This document shows, in pieces, positions 18,540-28,295 of a DNA stretch of 64,000 bases. Source of the stretch: Halorhabdus rudnickae (GTDB taxonomy: Archaea > Halobacteriota > Halobacteria > Halobacteriales > Haloarculaceae). Below the pieces are notes generated by a model that did not search any database, was not told the origin of the DNA, and saw only the letters and a list, made by a program, of their open reading frames with translations. How positions within the stretch are numbered: position 1 is the first letter of the stretch; each line of letters starts with the position of its first letter. The stretch lies in contig NZ_CAAHFB010000002.1 in NCBI RefSeq assembly GCF_900880625.1, forward strand, positions 62,001 through 126,000. Reading direction: 5' to 3'. Made by a program: the position numbers and the translations under genes.

Positions 18540-21500
18540 TAGAATTTACCCCGCTGCTGGCTGAATACTCGGACGACACGCTCGAAATACGATTCATCGA
18601 GAACCCGGGGAGAGCGAACTCTAGGGAGAGAATCGAGCATGGACCAAACAACGTCTCGATCTTCGAAGCCGTATGCAAGAAACACCGCTGCATCTATCTC
18701 TGCTTGAGCTGCCGCCCGTTTTTCAACGTCTCGAATAGGATTGATGTTTAATTCTTTTTGAAGTAAATTAAAACTGTCTCCGTAACAGGTTAGCCGCGCT
18801 GCGAGCGCCCATATAGTTTCACCCAGATCACTGACTGGCGAGAGACGGGGTGCCTGGGATTCATTGATTAAATAGTCTGATAGATGTGTCGAGATTTTCG
18901 ATCGCATCAAATAGTCGAATGGCGTGCTATTGAGGATGCCAAGAAGGCAAAATATCTCTTGAGGGGTATAGCGCGGTTCGAAGAGATTATCCGGTGAATG
19001 TGTGGTGTTTGCCGGATCGGTAGTTTTCCAACTGAATGGATGAATCGTGTGAATTGTGTTTACAGTGAGGACATCCGGAGGGATGACAGTTGCAATAACG
19101 GCGCGCTCGTTAGATAGTCCGGCGATGTCACGGTAGGCAATTCGGTATTCCTCATATGGCATCGGAACTTCAGAACGCGGTATTGTTTCACCGTTCTCGA
19201 AGTGTAGGCTATGATCGTCAATTTCGATTGGACGGTCTCCTGTCAGATTCCGGAGTTCACGCTTCCGGATGACGTGTTTGGCACTTTGGTCGCCAGCAGA
19301 TTCATCAAGCCCCCAGTAGCTCGGCGGAGCTACATCATAATAGGTGGAGTCATGCGTGTACTGGTAAATATTTCGGCCACGATAGATTGGGTAGTCGCCT
19401 GGCTCATCAAAGAGGGTATTTGCCTGGCGCGTTTGGTGGAGGCCTCGCGAGGGCGCGATCTGCCACCCATCTTCATCATCCAAATGATTGTGGCCTACAA
19501 GCGTCTCGAGCGCTCTTACATCGTCTTCATTTTCAACGGGAGGGAAGGCAAGAATAGAGCGTGAATACGATTCGAGGAGACTTCGGGTAAGAACTGGCAG
19601 CTCCGTTTCGGTCCTGGTAAGTAGGTCCAGTGATGTTAGGCGGAATTGGGCGTGTAGCTCATTTGTTGGCCCAGTATTTCGAAATTCGAGGATACCAAAC
19701 TCATATCGACGGTCAAAGTCTTCGAAGATTCCATGATTTTCGAAGCCCAGAATCCGATGGAGATCGGTCTCTTCCAGAATTTTTCGGCGGAGTGTTTCAT
19801 GCTTAGACCCTCGGAACAGGACCCCAGGCGCTAAGATAGAGACCATCGCCTGTGGAGTAGCAATCTTCATTGCACGTTCGATGAACAGTTCGCTCAGATT
19901 GGGATCCGCATGAGTTGCGGTCTGATAGTGCTTGGTTAGGTATGCACACTGAATTTCGAAAAGCCCACCGTTCGACGATTCATGTTTTTCGTAGTTAGTG
20001 CGACGTTCGCTGGGGCCACTCTTTGATGAAGTTTTTTCTTTCTGGCTTCTCAGAGTGCCCCAAGGCGGATTGGTGATGACGGCGTCAAACCCACCATCCA
20101 GCATGATATTGGGGAACTCAACCATCCAATGAAACGGTGAAAGTTCATCAATGATATGATCCACTTGAGAGTCCGCTGTAATCGTTCTGTCAAGACTCTC
20201 TAACCCTTCAAATTGAGTCAATGTGAGTTGGCGACTCAGTGTTTCAGTCTGCTCAGAAATATTTTCCTTCAGGTCTGAAATATCGTCTCGTGACGATTGG
20301 CGATATTCCTGAATCAGATCCCGATAATTATTGGTAATATGGTCGAAGTCTTCGCGTGATTGTTGATCCTTAACAGTATCCGGATGGGATCGTTGACTGA
20401 GCCCGATCAGACTGTTGCCAGTGAAGAAATTACGTTCCGTATGATATTCGAGTGCTTGCAGCCCCTCAATTCGGCCGCCACGTGGATTCTCGAACGTCGA
20501 AAGGAGAAGGCGAAACCGTGTCAACTCGATCGCTTCCGGATTTAGATCTACTCCGTACAAATTGTGTTGCGCTGCTAGAAGCCGGGTCTGGTAACTCTCC
20601 GCACCTGAACGCTCCATTAACGGCGTATTTTCAAGCAGACTCCTCTGATCAGGATCTAGGTGCTCCAGGCACTCTGTGTAAATGTCTGCAAGAAATTCTT
20701 GCGCCCTGCTTATAAATGAGCCGCTGCCAACCGCAGGATCGACCACCCGAAAATTTGGGAGCACCTCGTTCCAAAGACAATCTATAGCGTCTAGCGCTGG
20801 CTCCCCTGTGGATGTACTTGCGTCTGTCCCAAACACCGCACTAAGTGACTCAAAGTCAGCATCAACCTCATCATTTAGGGCATTCAGTAGCGATTTCCTT
20901 AGCGTTCGTGTAACCAGAGAATTCTGAAGCTGGTCTGGAGTATGATACGCCGCTGTATGCTGCTTATTAATATACCGTTCCAGCGCATGCCCTACCACCC
21001 GTGGCGTCACTTTAGTCGTATGCTGAATATCATACGGCCCGCCAAGTTCCCAATCAAAGTCTCGCAGCAGCCCAACAATATTCCATAGTAACTCGTTGGC
21101 ATTGGACTCTGAAGAAGGCGGGGAAACCCGATTGTCTGCTTCGGCCTTCGTTTTCTCGAACAAGAAACTTTGTAAATACGGACCTAGGTCCCTCGCCACC
21201 TTATTGGACGGCTCCCCTGCGAAGAGCGGCGCGTAGATTTCTTCGTAGGCATGTGTTCCCTTCAAACTCGCCTGACCCTGTTGCTTTTCTAAAAACGAGT
21301 CAGGCAACACCTCTGCTTCTTGTAGAAGATAGAGATATAAGAATCGATTAACCAGACGCTGTGCGTATCGCTGCCGAGTTTCAGAATCGACATCTGGGTT
21401 CGCTTGAATGGCCTCCACGACGGTATTGACCATCTCCTCGTAGCGGGTCGTGACCCTCTCGATAAGCGGCTCATCATCAAAGAGAGTTGGCAGCGAGCTT

Positions 21501-21904
21501 GGATCATAACCATCGATTTGATTTAAACGTTCTACTACTCTGCGTACTTCACCCGTCTCTGGTTTGATGTCTGCTCTATTGAAGCCAAAATGAACGATTA
21601 GTGGCTTTCCAAGCCCAGTCTCAGTTGGATGTCGAGCGTACAAATCAAATTGCGTCCAGTCTCGGGCCACTGCAATCACGAGCTCGTGTCGATCTGTGAA
21701 TCGATCTAATGATAACCCGACTTCAGGTGATTCACCCTCCGGTACGGTCTTCAGCAATACCGAGGATCCAGTCTGAAACGCCAGTTCGATCTCGTCGTCT
21801 GATTGTTCGCATTTTTCGAGCCCGCGACCGACGAGTGAGTCTGCAATAGCACTGAGAGAGTTCCAAGAGCGAACATCCGCAGCGGAGATCTGTTGCGTAA
21901 CCAC
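18539..21904 (-). CDS. Eco57I-like DNA methyltransferase, 1121 aa
   Basis: Seen: SAM motif I DPAVGSGSF near residues 388-396, further motifs including YGVDLNPEAIELTRFRL, and the catalytic NPPWG near 611-615, all typical of N6-adenine methylases of the Eco57I/type IIG class. The C-terminal third looks like a target-recognition region. The N-terminal 380 residues show no clear PD-(D/E)xK nuclease motif, so it may be a methylase only. The start is GTG at 21,904. It is coupled to the downstream HEPN gene. The system could be a BREX/PglX-like or type IIG derivative; no PglZ is present. Confidence 0.82.
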   Translation of the reverse strand: MVTQQISAADVRSWNSLSAIADSLVGRGLEKCEQSDDEIELAFQTGSSVLLKTVPEGESPEVGLSLDRFTDRHELVIAVARDWTQFDLYARHPTETGLGKPLIVHFGFNRADIKPETGEVRRVVERLNQIDGYDPSSLPTLFDDEPLIERVTTRYEEMVNTVVEAIQANPDVDSETRQRYAQRLVNRFLYLYLLQEAEVLPDSFLEKQQGQASLKGTHAYEEIYAPLFAGEPSNKVARDLGPYLQSFLFEKTKAEADNRVSPPSSESNANELLWNIVGLLRDFDWELGGPYDIQHTTKVTPRVVGHALERYINKQHTAAYHTPDQLQNSLVTRTLRKSLLNALNDEVDADFESLSAVFGTDASTSTGEPALDAIDCLWNEVLPNFRVVDPAVGSGSFISRAQEFLADIYTECLEHLDPDQRSLLENTPLMERSGAESYQTRLLAAQHNLYGVDLNPEAIELTRFRLLLSTFENPRGGRIEGLQALEYHTERNFFTGNSLIGLSQRSHPDTVKDQQSREDFDHITNNYRDLIQEYRQSSRDDISDLKENISEQTETLSRQLTLTQFEGLESLDRTITADSQVDHIIDELSPFHWMVEFPNIMLDGGFDAVITNPPWGTLRSQKEKTSSKSGPSERRTNYEKHESSNGGLFEIQCAYLTKHYQTATHADPNLSELFIERAMKIATPQAMVSILAPGVLFRGSKHETLRRKILEETDLHRILGFENHGIFEDFDRRYEFGILEFRNTGPTNELHAQFRLTSLDLLTRTETELPVLTRSLLESYSRSILAFPPVENEDDVRALETLVGHNHLDDEDGWQIAPSRGLHQTRQANTLFDEPGDYPIYRGRNIYQYTHDSTYYDVAPPSYWGLDESAGDQSAKHVIRKRELRNLTGDRPIEIDDHSLHFENGETIPRSEVPMPYEEYRIAYRDIAGLSNERAVIATVIPPDVLTVNTIHTIHPFSWKTTDPANTTHSPDNLFEPRYTPQEIFCLLGILNSTPFDYLMRSKISTHLSDYLINESQAPRLSPVSDLGETIWALAARLTCYGDSFNLLQKELNINPIRDVEKRAAAQAEIDAAVFLAYGFEDRDVVWSMLDSLPRVRSPRVLDESYFERVVRVFSQQRGKF

Positions 21905-22703
21905 GATACCCTAACCCTCATCCTCCACTGGTATCAAAATTCGGGCAGCATCTCAGAGACCAGTTTCCCGCGCTAGAATTATTATGACCGGGTGTTGATT
22001 GAGATATTCACTTGGTTGGTCCCGAAATTAAAACCCAATGAGAAGTCTGGCGAACTGATCGAGTCGGTTGTCTAGCTGATCCCCATCGTAGATCGTCGCT
22101 TCCCGTTCGTAATATACGGCGAGTTCTGAGGCATCAGCCGATAGATTCTCTGTCTGAGTGTCAATGACAACCATGAGAGAACAGATTGGGGCGGGGATTC
22201 TCGAATCTGTTCGACGACATCGTCGACGCCACCGGATTATCTCCTTGACGGCGAAGAACCAGATTGGGATCGACTCAAACAGTACAATAGCGACGATGTC
22301 ACCACGCTGAGAACCATCGTCGACCACATCAAATCCTAGGTCGGTATGACGATTTGCGGAGACAGACTCTGTGAACTTGTACTGGAGTACAGCGATATCA
22401 TATATGAGAGCCTGCTCTGGGTCAACTCTTGGGATGTTCAGAGGCCGTCAACAGCAGAGTCGTGTGGAGGCGACATCAGCGGTTGATCATAGTGTATTAA
22501 CCAACAAATTACCTCAACTCTCCCAGTTCGTTGGTTAAACCTGAGGTTGCTGACCGATTTCGACTCTGGAAATGTTCTCGGAAACAGTCGAACAATGCCA
22601 GAAATTCCGCGATTGAGTCCGATTCTATATTTTGTCCAACCCTTCTCTGAAACGCGGAAGCACCACGCTGCGGCTTATCGGGGTTGTGGACATTTAGTCA
22701 AGT
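21905..22703. other. Intergenic region with coding debris and one TTAACCAAC palindrome
   Basis: About 800 bp. On the minus strand from about 22,450 to 22,028 a frame reads like decayed coding sequence (including VVDDGSQRGDIVAIVLFES), but it has no convincing start and I cannot name the family. The palindrome at 22,498-22,539 is listed separately. Nothing else is supported. Confidence 0.3.
22498..22539. repeat. TTAACCAAC palindrome, copy 1
   Basis: Left arm TTAACCAAC (22,498-22,506) and right arm GTTGGTTAA (22,531-22,539), 24 bp apart. The next plus-strand gene starts at 22,704. It is one of seven copies in the window; arms are conserved and spacers are not. Confidence 0.85.
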
Positions 22704-23545
22704 ATGGGAGAACACATACCGTCGAACCGACTGGCGGTGGACCAGCCGACACGGGGCGCTGACCGCAATCGGACCCTTGCTGACCAGGCCGATCCGGCTA
22801 CGGACGAGATGTTGTTGCCGTCACTCAGCGACGGCATCACGCTGCTCGACGTCGAGGGAGGCCGCGGCGTGCCGATCCTACAGTCGCTTGTGCTCGACCA
22901 CCTCCTCCTCAACGACGGGCCCGCCTTTTGGGTTGACGCAAACGGGCACGCGACGACGACGACACTCGCCCAGATCGCGCCCAGTCAACGGTTGCTCAAC
23001 CGAATCCACGTGGCACGCGGATTTACCGCCTACCAGCACTACGGCGCCGTCTGTGATCTCCCGACGGCAGTGAACAAGTCGATCCAGATATCCACCACCG
23101 ACGCCGGGGCGGCCGGTCGAGGAGAACCGAGTCGTGACGAGGACACGTCGCCCCACACACCCGCCCTCATCGTCGCGCCGGCCATCGACGTCCAGTACCG
23201 CGCCGACGATACCCTCGGCGAATCCCACGCGAAAACCCTCCAGGCCCGAACTCTCGCCCGGTTGGCGACCTACGGTGATGGGTACGACATCCCGGTGCTC
23301 GTTACTCGAAACGAACGAAACGAATTCACCGAGCCAGTTGCGACGGTCGCCGACCACCACCTGGAGTGCGAGCAAACTCGGATGGGCCACAGGTCGTCGG
23401 CAAGGACTTCGAGACGGTCATCTATCACGTCGACGACGGCGAATACTACCAGACTACGTTCGCGTACTGGCGGCAGCTGCTCGCGACGCTAGCACGGAGG
23501 TCGGCGTGGAACCTCTATACCTTGCACGGCGTTCTTAACGGATAG
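22704..23545 (+). pseudogene. Frameshifted RecA/RadA-like ATPase domain protein
   Basis: Starts at the ATG at 22,704. The sequence resembles a haloarchaeal RecA-superfamily protein with a degenerate P-loop (GGRGVPILQ near residue 52) and a WVDANGHATTTTLA segment. Frame 1 runs to 23,492, but from about 23,375 the C-terminus becomes Arg- and Ser-rich nonsense. In the next frame a sensible tail (GPQVVGKDFETVIYHVDDG, then an aromatic-rich end) runs to the TAG at 23,543-23,545. One single-base indel near 23,370-23,390 therefore separates body and tail. It may be a real mutation or a sequencing error. Confidence 0.6.
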
Positions 23546-23655
23546 CAGACACTCAGCGGGATGATCGGTAAGAGAGTGTCCTGTACTTAGCGTCTTCTCC
23601 CAGAATCTGTATTAGTTGAGGATTCAATAGAGCCGAAAAGGACTCATTATAGTAT

Positions 23656-24138
23656 CTACGGTGGGTTACGGCCTTTGTTGAGCGGTTCATACAAGTCCGT
23701 GTGATAGGCAACGCGCCAGAGTTTGAGAACGGCGCGAGTGACCAATTCTTCTGGGGACTGTGTAATACAGGACTCTTCGACTTCGTCTGGATCTGAACTC
23801 GCATTGGGTGGTGGATGATAGTGTTCAAATCCGGAAACATGAATATAGTCTCCGCTGTGTGGGTGCTTGCCCCATCGGAAGTTCACCCCTTCCGTGTCCG
23901 TGTAGTAGAACTTGTAATCATCTCGTGTCGTCCACTGGATGTCAAGTCGAGCTTCGTCGGCCGCACACAGCCCGTCGTCAAGCGTGACTTCAAGGACGGA
24001 TGGATGTAAGTAATCGTCCAGTTCGGCTGTCGCAAGCGGTTCCATTTCCTCGACGACATCGCGAATCGTCAGTAGCGCCGGCCGATCCGTAGCCCCACGG
24101 AGAGTATGCGTTTCCGCTTGGTCAAAAGTATCCTGCAT
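23656..24138 (-). CDS. Hypothetical protein paired with DUF7342
   Basis: 160 residues, acidic, family not named with confidence. A TTDDYKFYYTD-like central part and a GDYIHVSGFEHYHPPP segment are visible. It lies 3 bp after the stop of the DUF7342 gene, so the two form an operon. The same pairing is common in haloarchaeal plasmids as far as I recall, suggesting a toxin-antitoxin-like or regulator-effector couple. No catalytic motif is evident. Confidence 0.6.
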   Translation of the reverse strand: MQDTFDQAETHTLRGATDRPALLTIRDVVEEMEPLATAELDDYLHPSVLEVTLDDGLCAADEARLDIQWTTRDDYKFYYTDTEGVNFRWGKHPHSGDYIHVSGFEHYHPPPNASSDPDEVEESCITQSPEELVTRAVLKLWRVAYHTDLYEPLNKGRNPP

Positions 24139-24141
24139 TGC

Positions 24142-24732
24142 TCAGACAGGGACGCTGTCGTCAGTCGAGCGACGGTCGCTATCGACGAACTGCTCGGCGT
24201 TGCCGATCGAGAGGGCAGCGTTCGCGAACGCGAGGTTTCGTCGGAGCGTCTTCCACTCACGAATCGTCTCTGGGTCGATCTTGTCCTGTGGAGATCCGGA
24301 TTTTGAGAGAGCCTGATTCGTCTGGTTAACGGCTAAATCTTCAGGAGAGTCGACACCGAATTCAGCCTGATACTTAGTGAGTTGCTCACGCATCTCCTGG
24401 ATTCGCGTGACAAGTTCGTCCGTCGAGACGTGCTCGAGGATGTCGGCAGCCTGTTCGACGACGAGTGATTCGGGCGAGCGGCGATAGAGCGTGCCGCCCT
24501 GCTCGCCGGGTGTCGTCTCGACAAATCCCTCATCCGCGAGTGTGTTTAAGTGCTTTCGAGCGGTCTTCGGAGTGGTCCGTGCATCGTCAGCTACTGTATC
24601 AGCTGAGACAGGGCTGTACGTATGTGCAATGACGTGTCGAATGCGCTCATAGGGCGTCGTTTCAGATTCCCATTCCTCTCCGACCGCTTCGTTGATGTCT
24701 GCAAACTCCTCTGGCGGACTTCGGTCGTTCAT
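24142..24732 (-). CDS. DUF7342-like winged-helix regulator
   Basis: 196 residues from the ATG at 24,732, chosen because related proteins begin with a short Asp-Arg-Ser-Pro-Pro-Glu-Glu-Phe segment; an ATG four codons earlier is also in frame. An N-terminal HTH is clear (VSADTVADDARTTPKTARKH then LADEGFVETT). The C-terminal half is helical and probably mediates dimerisation. It is the first gene of a two-gene operon. Probably a DNA-binding regulator or antitoxin for the downstream 160-residue protein; the target is unknown. Confidence 0.7.
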   Translation of the reverse strand: MNDRSPPEEFADINEAVGEEWESETTPYERIRHVIAHTYSPVSADTVADDARTTPKTARKHLNTLADEGFVETTPGEQGGTLYRRSPESLVVEQAADILEHVSTDELVTRIQEMREQLTKYQAEFGVDSPEDLAVNQTNQALSKSGSPQDKIDPETIREWKTLRRNLAFANAALSIGNAEQFVDSDRRSTDDSVPV

Positions 24733-24902
24733 GTGGAAACGCACGGTTCAAAGTAATATAGTTCTTTGGCTTGGTTCTATATTCCTTCTAACCGAGCAAT
24801 CGTTCTTCAAACAGTACGATAACCCGTGTGTGATCGGTGAGCGCGATGACTCGGTCGTCGAGGAGGCCGGGAAATCCGTCTATTACAGCGTGTATCCGAC
24901 GA

Positions 24903-25062
24903 CGGATCCGATCGGTCCCGGACTGGTCGGTGAGGTAGACAATTCGCTTGGTCGCTGCCCCGATATCAAGTCACACGAAGTACTCACTGACGATGATCCA
25001 GGCACAGCCCCGTTGGTCGGCGGTTCGCATCACGGTCGCGAGCTTCGGAAACTCCCCTGCAA
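24903..25062 (-). pseudogene. Remnant of an AbiEi-type antitoxin gene
   Basis: About 160 bp that align without large gaps to part of the AbiEi gene at 35,349-36,179 (its 35,490-35,650 section). Long matching blocks include gaggtaga.., cttggtcgc, tactc.ctgacg, cagccccgtt.gtcggc.gttcgcatc and cggtcgcgagct. No open frame remains and both ends of the gene are missing. It shows that a second AbiE locus once existed here and was lost. It sits in the gap before the RecQ gene. Confidence 0.65.
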
Positions 25063-25135
25063 CCCAGCTATAGCGATTGAATTAGTTGGTACTCAATCGC
25101 AGAACAATTATTATTCTGGTGGATAGAGGAGTGGT

Positions 25136-27217
25136 GTGAAGGCGTCTTCTAGCCAAGTGTCAAAAGAGAAGGCACAACATCTCCTCAAGCGTAGTATCGG
25201 ACCTGACGCTGAATTCCGTCCCCAACAGTGGGAAGCGATAGATGGGCTTGTAAATGAGAGGGAACGGCTGTTGCTGGTTCAGCGGACTGGGTGGGGAAAA
25301 AGTACGGTCTACTTCATCGCGACAAAACTCCTGAGAGATCAAGGTGAAGGGCCGACACTCATCATCAGTCCGTTGCTGGCGTTGATGCACAACCAGATAC
25401 AGGATGCGGAGGAGCAGCTTGGGCTGGAGGCTTGGACGATTAACTCTAACAATACGGAAGAGTGGGAAGAAGCCAAACAGAGCGTTATTGACGGGACCTG
25501 TGACGTCCTATTGATTTCTCCGGAGCGACTGGCAAATCAGGAGTTTCAGGATGATGTTTTGCTCGAGATGGAAGACAAATTTGGTCTTCTCGTCGTCGAC
25601 GAAGCGCATTGTATCTCCGATTGGGGACACGACTTTCGACCGGACTATCGGCGGATCAAACGAATTCTCCAAGAGCTTCCTCAGCGCATTCCTGTCGCTG
25701 CGACGACCGCTACGGCGAACGACCGCGTTATTGAGGACGTGACCCAACAAGTCCCAAATCTCCGTGTTATTCGCGGCAATCTCGTTAGAGAGTCACTTCG
25801 CATTCAGACTACCCAAATCGGGTCGAGAGCCGAACGCCTGGCATGGCTAGCGGAAAACATTCAGGAAGTGCCGTCAGCGGGGATTATCTACTGCTTGACT
25901 ACGGACGAGGTTGAAATTGTAGCTGATTGGCTCACCAAGCAAGGACTCAATATCAAGCCGTATCACGGCGGGAGAGAAGGTGATCGGCGACGTGAACTCG
26001 AGGACCAACTTATGGCGAACGACGTTGATGCGCTGGTAGCAACCAATGCACTCGGGATGGGATTCAACAAACCGGATCTTGGATGGGTAATACACTTTCA
26101 GCGCCCACCAAACCTCATCAGGTACTATCAGGAGATCGGGCGCGCCGGACGAGGGCTCGATGAGGCGTTCGCGATTTTGCTTTCAGGAGAGGAGGATGAC
26201 GACATAGCGGAATACTTCATCGAACAAGCGTTTCCCACGCCAAGTGAGTTCGACGCTGTCCTCAAAACGATTGAGGAGAGCGACGAGCCACTGTACAAGT
26301 ACGAGATTCTGAAGCGTGTAGATGTCTCATGGAAAGCAGCTACGAAGTGTTTGAATATCCTGCGAGTCGAGAACGCAGTGATTCGGGTCGATGATGGATT
26401 CGAACGAACAGCTAAAGATTGGAGTTATGATCATGAACGATTCGAGTCAATCACTGAGCAGCGGTGGGAGGAATTAGCACAGATTCAGGAGTTCGTCGAG
26501 ACCGATACGTGCTTGACGAAATTCATCGACGATGTTCTAGACGGGACTCTAGAATCGCCCTGCGGCCAATGTGCTAATTGTACTGATGACTTTCTTCCGT
26601 CCACCGTTCGAAATGAGAATCTCGTTCAAGCGGCTGTTGAGCACTATCGCGCCGAATCGTGGGACGAAATATCGGCACGCTACTTCATGCCCGAACGGGA
26701 CGGTGGCAAATCGAAAATTTCTGAATCCCGAAAACCAGAAGACGGTCGCGTCCTCTCTGTGTACGGAGATCCTGGTCTCGGTAAACTGGTACAGGAACAG
26801 AAAGACAACGAGGATGGGTATAGCGACCAGTTGGTTGATACGGCTGTTGAGCACATTAAGAAGGACTGGGGACCGGACCCTGAGCCAATCTGGGTGACCG
26901 CTGTACCCTCGTACTCTGGAAACGACCAAGTCGCCGACCTAGCAGAGCGGATTGCAGACGGATTAGATCTCGCGTATGAGAATCCGCTTCGGAAGACCGA
27001 AGAAACTAGACCTCAGCATGAGTTATCGAACTCATACCAGAAACGGTGGAATATCGAGGACGTCTTCGAAACCACGGAGTCCGTTCGCCAAGAACCGGTC
27101 CTGCTAGTTGACGATACAGTCAACTCTCGTTGGACGCTTACAGAAGCGGGAATGACACTTCGAGATGCGGACAGTGGAACAGTCTACCCATTTGCACTTG
27201 CCAAGCGTACAAGATAG
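25136..27217 (+). CDS. RecQ-type helicase fused to a phosphoribosyltransferase domain
   Basis: 693 residues from a GTG at 25,136; AATTATTATT at about 25,105-25,114 is a suitable TATA box some 25 nt upstream. Seen: a Gln motif-like FRPQQWEA, Walker A QRTGWGKST near residue 46, DEAHCISDWGHDFRPDYRRI in the 150s-170s, motif VI QEIGRAGRG near 340, and a zinc-binding CGQCANC near 480. The C-terminal about 120 residues hold VLLVDDTVNSRWT, the PRPP-binding motif of ComF-type phosphoribosyltransferases. Family knowledge: RecQ-PRTase fusions unwind DNA; the role of the PRTase part is unclear. It stands alone in a defence-rich area. Confidence 0.85.
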   Translation: MKASSSQVSKEKAQHLLKRSIGPDAEFRPQQWEAIDGLVNERERLLLVQRTGWGKSTVYFIATKLLRDQGEGPTLIISPLLALMHNQIQDAEEQLGLEAWTINSNNTEEWEEAKQSVIDGTCDVLLISPERLANQEFQDDVLLEMEDKFGLLVVDEAHCISDWGHDFRPDYRRIKRILQELPQRIPVAATTATANDRVIEDVTQQVPNLRVIRGNLVRESLRIQTTQIGSRAERLAWLAENIQEVPSAGIIYCLTTDEVEIVADWLTKQGLNIKPYHGGREGDRRRELEDQLMANDVDALVATNALGMGFNKPDLGWVIHFQRPPNLIRYYQEIGRAGRGLDEAFAILLSGEEDDDIAEYFIEQAFPTPSEFDAVLKTIEESDEPLYKYEILKRVDVSWKAATKCLNILRVENAVIRVDDGFERTAKDWSYDHERFESITEQRWEELAQIQEFVETDTCLTKFIDDVLDGTLESPCGQCANCTDDFLPSTVRNENLVQAAVEHYRAESWDEISARYFMPERDGGKSKISESRKPEDGRVLSVYGDPGLGKLVQEQKDNEDGYSDQLVDTAVEHIKKDWGPDPEPIWVTAVPSYSGNDQVADLAERIADGLDLAYENPLRKTEETRPQHELSNSYQKRWNIEDVFETTESVRQEPVLLVDDTVNSRWTLTEAGMTLRDADSGTVYPFALAKRTR

Positions 27218-27369
27218 CAATTTGCGGATCTCATCTTGAAGCAATATGTGAACTAAATTCGCCACTTTACTATCAAGACCACCAAGATTACTGAATACTA
27301 TATTCCAGGATTTGCTCAGGATGGTCAGTCCCGACGTTCGAGCGGCCCGTAAAGCTCTGCGCTCTGAAT

Positions 27370-27858
27370 GTGGGTACAGAACTGTACGCAGAGACGACAA
27401 CAATCTGCGGCATCGTTGAACGCCCGGACACTGGCGTCCCAGCGTGTGTGAACGGCACCGAGCACCGCACTCCGAACCGACAGTTGAGTCGCGACCATTG
27501 GACGTACCGAGTCATTGGGGCGATTCGAAGTTCTGCACTCGATCAAGCGTATCGCCCAGTGATATGGAACACTTCTACTGTTACCGTCGTGTTCACTGAC
27601 GATGCCCTCTTCCAGCTCCATAGAGACGATTATTGCGTGTACCTCGAAGATGGCTTCATCAAGAATAACGCACGGCTACTGTTCGTCCCCGAATCGATAG
27701 CGCTTCAACTTGCAATAAATGACGATTCGCGAGTTATCATTGCTCCGTCTCCCTCAACCGGAGCAACAGTAGCCAAGTCTACAGCTCTCGAATCATCCAA
27801 CTTTCATATCATCAAATGGGCGGTAGAGTTGTTCAACGAATATATCAAATTTTCTTGA
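27370..27858 (+). CDS. Doubtful hypothetical protein; 3' part resembles a FilR1-like regulator tail
   Basis: 162 residues. The second half (DDYCVYLEDGF...LLFVPESIALQLAINDD and an ending of WAVELFNEYIKF type) resembles the C-terminal domain of haloarchaeal HTH/FilR1-like regulators, but no HTH is left at the N-terminus. The first half overlaps an opposite-strand frame (27,325-27,621) that also looks coding. I think the region joins two gene fragments. Treat as possible pseudogene. Confidence 0.3.
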   Translation: MGTELYAETTTICGIVERPDTGVPACVNGTEHRTPNRQLSRDHWTYRVIGAIRSSALDQAYRPVIWNTSTVTVVFTDDALFQLHRDDYCVYLEDGFIKNNARLLFVPESIALQLAINDDSRVIIAPSPSTGATVAKSTALESSNFHIIKWAVELFNEYIKFS

Positions 27859-27972
27859 CCTCCTTTCGCGTATTTCAGGAACACACAGCAAGCGTCATCG
27901 GAGGAGAACAAAGTTACGAACCTCAATTTCGATCCGGTCTGCTCTGCCTATAGATATACAGGCAGGGGTCGA

Positions 27973-28150
27973 TTTTTACACTTCGACGGCAGGGGGTGGT
28001 ATGTGCGAAAAATTCCAGGCAACAAATTCGAGAGATGGGTGAGTTACACATCGATGACGGGGAGTGTTACTGATAGATAGTTTGAATTATTTAGCCATGG
28101 GATAATCTACATTGGACCGAGTCAGACGCTGTTACACATCGAACACGGGG
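27973..28150 (+). repeat. ORB-like origin repeats, left group (three copies)
   Basis: Three copies in forward orientation upstream of the second orc1/cdc6 gene: 27,973-27,996 (TTTACACTTCGACGGCAGGG), 28,043-28,062 (GTTACACATCGATGACGGGG) and 28,131-28,150 (GTTACACATCGAACACGGGG). The consensus GTTACAC(A/T)TCGATGACGGGG has the TTxCAC...GGGG layout of haloarchaeal origin recognition boxes. Confidence 0.85.
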
Positions 28151-28295
28151 AGCGGATCAATATCAATGTACTTCGTTACCGGTTCAAATCCAATAGATGC
28201 GAGAGTGTCGAAATATGGGCGTTAAGCCAAATAAAGCGGAGTGATATACATCGATTTGGGTTAACCTTTTAACACCTCCGTCACACAGGAAACGT
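28151..28295. promoter_or_regulatory. Promoter and possible unwinding region of the second orc1/cdc6 gene
   Basis: An AT-richer stretch between the left ORB group and the ATG at 28,296. GGGTTAACCTTTTAAC at about 28,258-28,273 contains a TTTTAA box about 27 nt before the ATG, as expected for a leaderless transcript. The G-run ends of the left ORBs point towards this stretch, which is the usual arrangement next to a DNA unwinding element. Confidence 0.45.

Noticed and set aside
22107-22160. Repeat shared with 51,610 (CAGAC.GAGAATCTATCG on the minus strand)
   Set aside because: The match is only about 18-20 bases with no similarity on either side, so it may be chance.
27325-27621. 98-aa gene on the minus strand
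   Set aside because: It has plausible composition but no homologous pattern I can name and overlaps another doubtful frame; the region looks like joined fragments.
28170-28205. GGTTCAAATCC, resembling a tRNA T-arm
   Set aside because: No acceptor stem, anticodon arm or D-arm can be placed around it; it lies between origin repeats.
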